Of a stretch of 64,000 bases of DNA, positions 62,340 to 64,000 are shown piece by piece. The DNA is from JAIBBV01 sp044347745. GTDB taxonomy: Bacteria > Bdellovibrionota_C > UBA2361 > JAFLCA01. Position 1 is the first letter of the stretch. Each line of letters starts with the position of its first letter. The stretch covers positions 1 to 64,000 of the forward strand of contig JBIKUD010000007.1 in assembly GCA_044347745.1 (NCBI GenBank). Reading direction: 5' to 3'. The notes beneath the pieces are model-generated. The model searched no databases. It saw only the letters and a list, made by a program, of their open reading frames with translations, and had not been told where the DNA came from. Both the position numbers and the translations under genes were made by a program.

Positions 62340-63344
62340 ATGCCCACCAAATCCAAAAAAATTGAGCATAAACCGCTAAGCCCAAACGAAGTCTTGTTTG
62401 GCTCAACTCAGCAGCCAAGCCTAGACCTCCCCTGCGACCATTATGCAGGCAACCCGCGCTTTGCGGCAAAAGCCATCGAGCTTCAAGCTACGGCGCATGG
62501 GCGTTTTGATATAACGCTGGATCTCGAAGATGGGGCTGCCCTCGGAAATCACCGAGCGCTTTGTGACGAATATATTGATATACTTCGCTCGCCAAAGAAC
62601 AGTTATCGGCGTATGGGCATACGACTTGGGGATTTAGAAAAGTCGGATTGGAAACAACACACTCGCGCACTTATTAGTGGCGCTGGCAAAGAACTTGCCT
62701 ATATTACGCTCCCAAAAATAAAGAGCACCAAACAAATAGTTGCTTTTCATAAGTTTGTGCGCGAACAATCAAAAAAAGCCAAACTGAAACGCATAATTCC
62801 ACTCAGAGTTTTAATTGAAACTCCCCAAGCACTGGCTGAGGTCAACGCTATTGCTGCGCTTCCACAGGTAATTAGTCTCGATTTTGGGCTCATGGATTAC
62901 ATGTCAGAATGGCAGGGCCGCATTCCTAGTTATTGCATGAAAAGCCCTTGGCAGTTCTCGCACCCATTATTGGCACACGCTAAAATTCAAATTAGCAGTG
63001 CCGCTGCATATTTTGGTAAAAGTGCCTCACATAACGTTTGTGTTGATGTTGCAAATCCCGAACAAGCTTTTCGCGACGCCCTTTGTGCAAAAAACGAGTT
63101 TGGCTTTAATCGCATGTGGAGCATTCATCCTGACCAAATTACCGCAATTATTGCCGCATTTACCCCTTCACAATCAGAATTAAACGAGGCCGCACTTATT
63201 TTGCAGCAAGCCCAAGCGGTAGACTGGGCACCCATTCAACACGCTGGTCAGCTTCATGACCGGGCTTCCTATCGCATTTTTTGGCAAAAAATTTGCCAAG
63301 CAAAAATGCTGGGTGTCGATATGACGAAAACTTTCTCAAGTTAA
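62340..63344 (+). CDS. HpcH/HpaI/CitE-like aldolase-lyase
   Basis: A 334-residue TIM-barrel protein like malyl-CoA lyase or CitE. TLDLEDGAALGNH, ITLPKIKSTKQI, VLIETPQALAEVN (Mg-binding Glu) and LDFGLMDYMSEW (Mg-binding Asp region) match the family. GGGGG lies a few bases before the ATG. It acts on a CoA ester or 2-oxoacid that cannot be named. It ends five bases before the convergent phosphatase gene. Confidence 0.8.
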   Translation: MPTKSKKIEHKPLSPNEVLFGSTQQPSLDLPCDHYAGNPRFAAKAIELQATAHGRFDITLDLEDGAALGNHRALCDEYIDILRSPKNSYRRMGIRLGDLEKSDWKQHTRALISGAGKELAYITLPKIKSTKQIVAFHKFVREQSKKAKLKRIIPLRVLIETPQALAEVNAIAALPQVISLDFGLMDYMSEWQGRIPSYCMKSPWQFSHPLLAHAKIQISSAAAYFGKSASHNVCVDVANPEQAFRDALCAKNEFGFNRMWSIHPDQITAIIAAFTPSQSELNEAALILQQAQAVDWAPIQHAGQLHDRASYRIFWQKICQAKMLGVDMTKTFSS

Positions 63345-63349
63345 AAAGC

Positions 63350-64000
63350 TCAGCGCAGTAGCGTTACTTCTCTTTCGCCAAGTTCCATCGGCCTCTTGTT
63401 CCAAAAAAGCACTTTTGGGTTGGTTCCTATTCTTAAAGCTGACAATGCACCGGTGCGCATTTTTACACCTGAATCGGCAAGTTGATCGTCAAATGCGGAA
63501 GGAATGAGATTTAAAAAATAGCGCAAGCGACCATTGCTACTCACAAGAAGCGGCATTCGTGCATCACCTTTAACCAATTCCTCAGTCAACGCTTCAACTT
63601 CGTTCGTAAACTCCTCAGCCGAGCCCTTCCAGCCCCCCACCTGAGGCCACCTACTCCTTTTTTCCCAAAGCTCAAGCGCCTCGGCTCCGAATTGGCGCGC
63701 GACTTCATCAGAGGTCAATCCGCTCCACTCACCATAATCAATTTCGCCGAGACGTTCATCTACACCAACAGGAATCGTCGCGCCGATAATTCCTCTGCAA
63801 ATTTGTGCAAAATTTAGAGTTCTTGAAAGCGGACCTGCAATAATTTTTTGGGGCTGCACATGGTTAGCCTTTAGCCATTCGCCCACATCTTTCGCCTGCG
63901 CTTCTCCGCGACTTGTCAGCGCGAGGTCATTTCGAGCCCCCACCCAGGTGACTGGCTCACCGGGAGCAAATGTATCTCCATGCCTTGCCAAAAGAATAAT
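63350..64000 (-). CDS. Histidine phosphatase family protein, 5' end beyond window
   Basis: Phosphoglycerate-mutase-like acid phosphatase. The catalytic RHG motif appears at the edge (LLARHGDT), so the gene starts outside the window; the frame is open to base 64000 and the TTG at 63991 is internal, not a start. The second Arg (AGPLSRTLNFAQ) and Glu-containing GEIDYGEWSGLT are visible, and LLVSSNGRLRYF has Asn where the family usually has His (SHG), which may alter activity. Substrate unknown. Confidence 0.85.
   Translation of the reverse strand: MILLARHGDTFAPGEPVTWVGARNDLALTSRGEAQAKDVGEWLKANHVQPQKIIAGPLSRTLNFAQICRGIIGATIPVGVDERLGEIDYGEWSGLTSDEVARQFGAEALELWEKRSRWPQVGGWKGSAEEFTNEVEALTEELVKGDARMPLLVSSNGRLRYFLNLIPSAFDDQLADSGVKMRTGALSALRIGTNPKVLFWNKRPMELGEREVTLLR

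Overview
The window reads as one contiguous piece of a flagellated, chemotactic, Gram-negative bacterial chromosome. Evidence for an outer membrane is flgH/flgI (L- and P-ring proteins), a TorF-like porin, a type II secretion pseudopilin (gspK) and many signal peptides. The flagellar gene order flgF-G-A-H-I-J-M-N-K-L resembles deltaproteobacterial-grade lineages (Desulfobacterota, Bdellovibrionota and relatives) more than enterobacteria. That placement is inference from gene order and protein style; there is no rRNA gene. I found no tRNA, rRNA, CRISPR array or prophage. The only mobile-type gene is a REP-associated tyrosine transposase (RAYT) at 17.2-18.1 kb.

Layout. 0-12.8 kb: mixed housekeeping and envelope genes (HAD phosphatase, membrane glycosyltransferase, ElaB/YqjD-like protein, GT2, corA, orphan gspK, rpmB, a deoxyhypusine-synthase-like enzyme, a mono-heme-motif periplasmic protein, group III-type phosphofructokinase). 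12.9-19.5 kb: a protein with two degenerate GGDEF modules, a two-gene membrane/glycosyltransferase unit, the RAYT flanked by inverted REP hairpins, and a REC-HDOD regulator. 19.6-32.7 kb: an accessory metabolic region. It has an asparaginase divergent from an ATP-grasp/M20/C26 triad. It then has a sucrose-phosphate-synthase-like GT, a P-loop kinase and a sucrose-phosphatase-like HAD, divergent from a DMT transporter, a GT4 and a GH13 sucrose-phosphorylase-like enzyme. 32.8-39.0 kb: a minus-strand chemotaxis operon (MCP, cheW, MCP, cheX, cheY, small ORF, HPt, response regulator) without cheA. 39.3-50.8 kb: porin, then an 11-gene minus-strand flagellar operon preceded by a good sigma-54 box. 51.2-56.7 kb: PH-domain protein, regulators, sufU, a TPR protein and small exported proteins. 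56.8-64 kb: pstSCA without pstB, an unknown protein, DAHP synthase, a CitE-like lyase and a histidine phosphatase cut by the window edge.

Best candidates for something undescribed: (1) the ATP-grasp-M20-C26 triad with a structured leader RNA; (2) the divergent glycoside synthesis/phosphorolysis locus next to it; (3) gspK, whose start codon lies in the U-tract of a strong terminator hairpin whose 3' arm also holds the only Shine-Dalgarno-like sequence; (4) a small exported protein whose mature chain repeats one basic-Ser/Gly motif at both ends. All functions are assigned by reading motifs by eye; no database search was possible.
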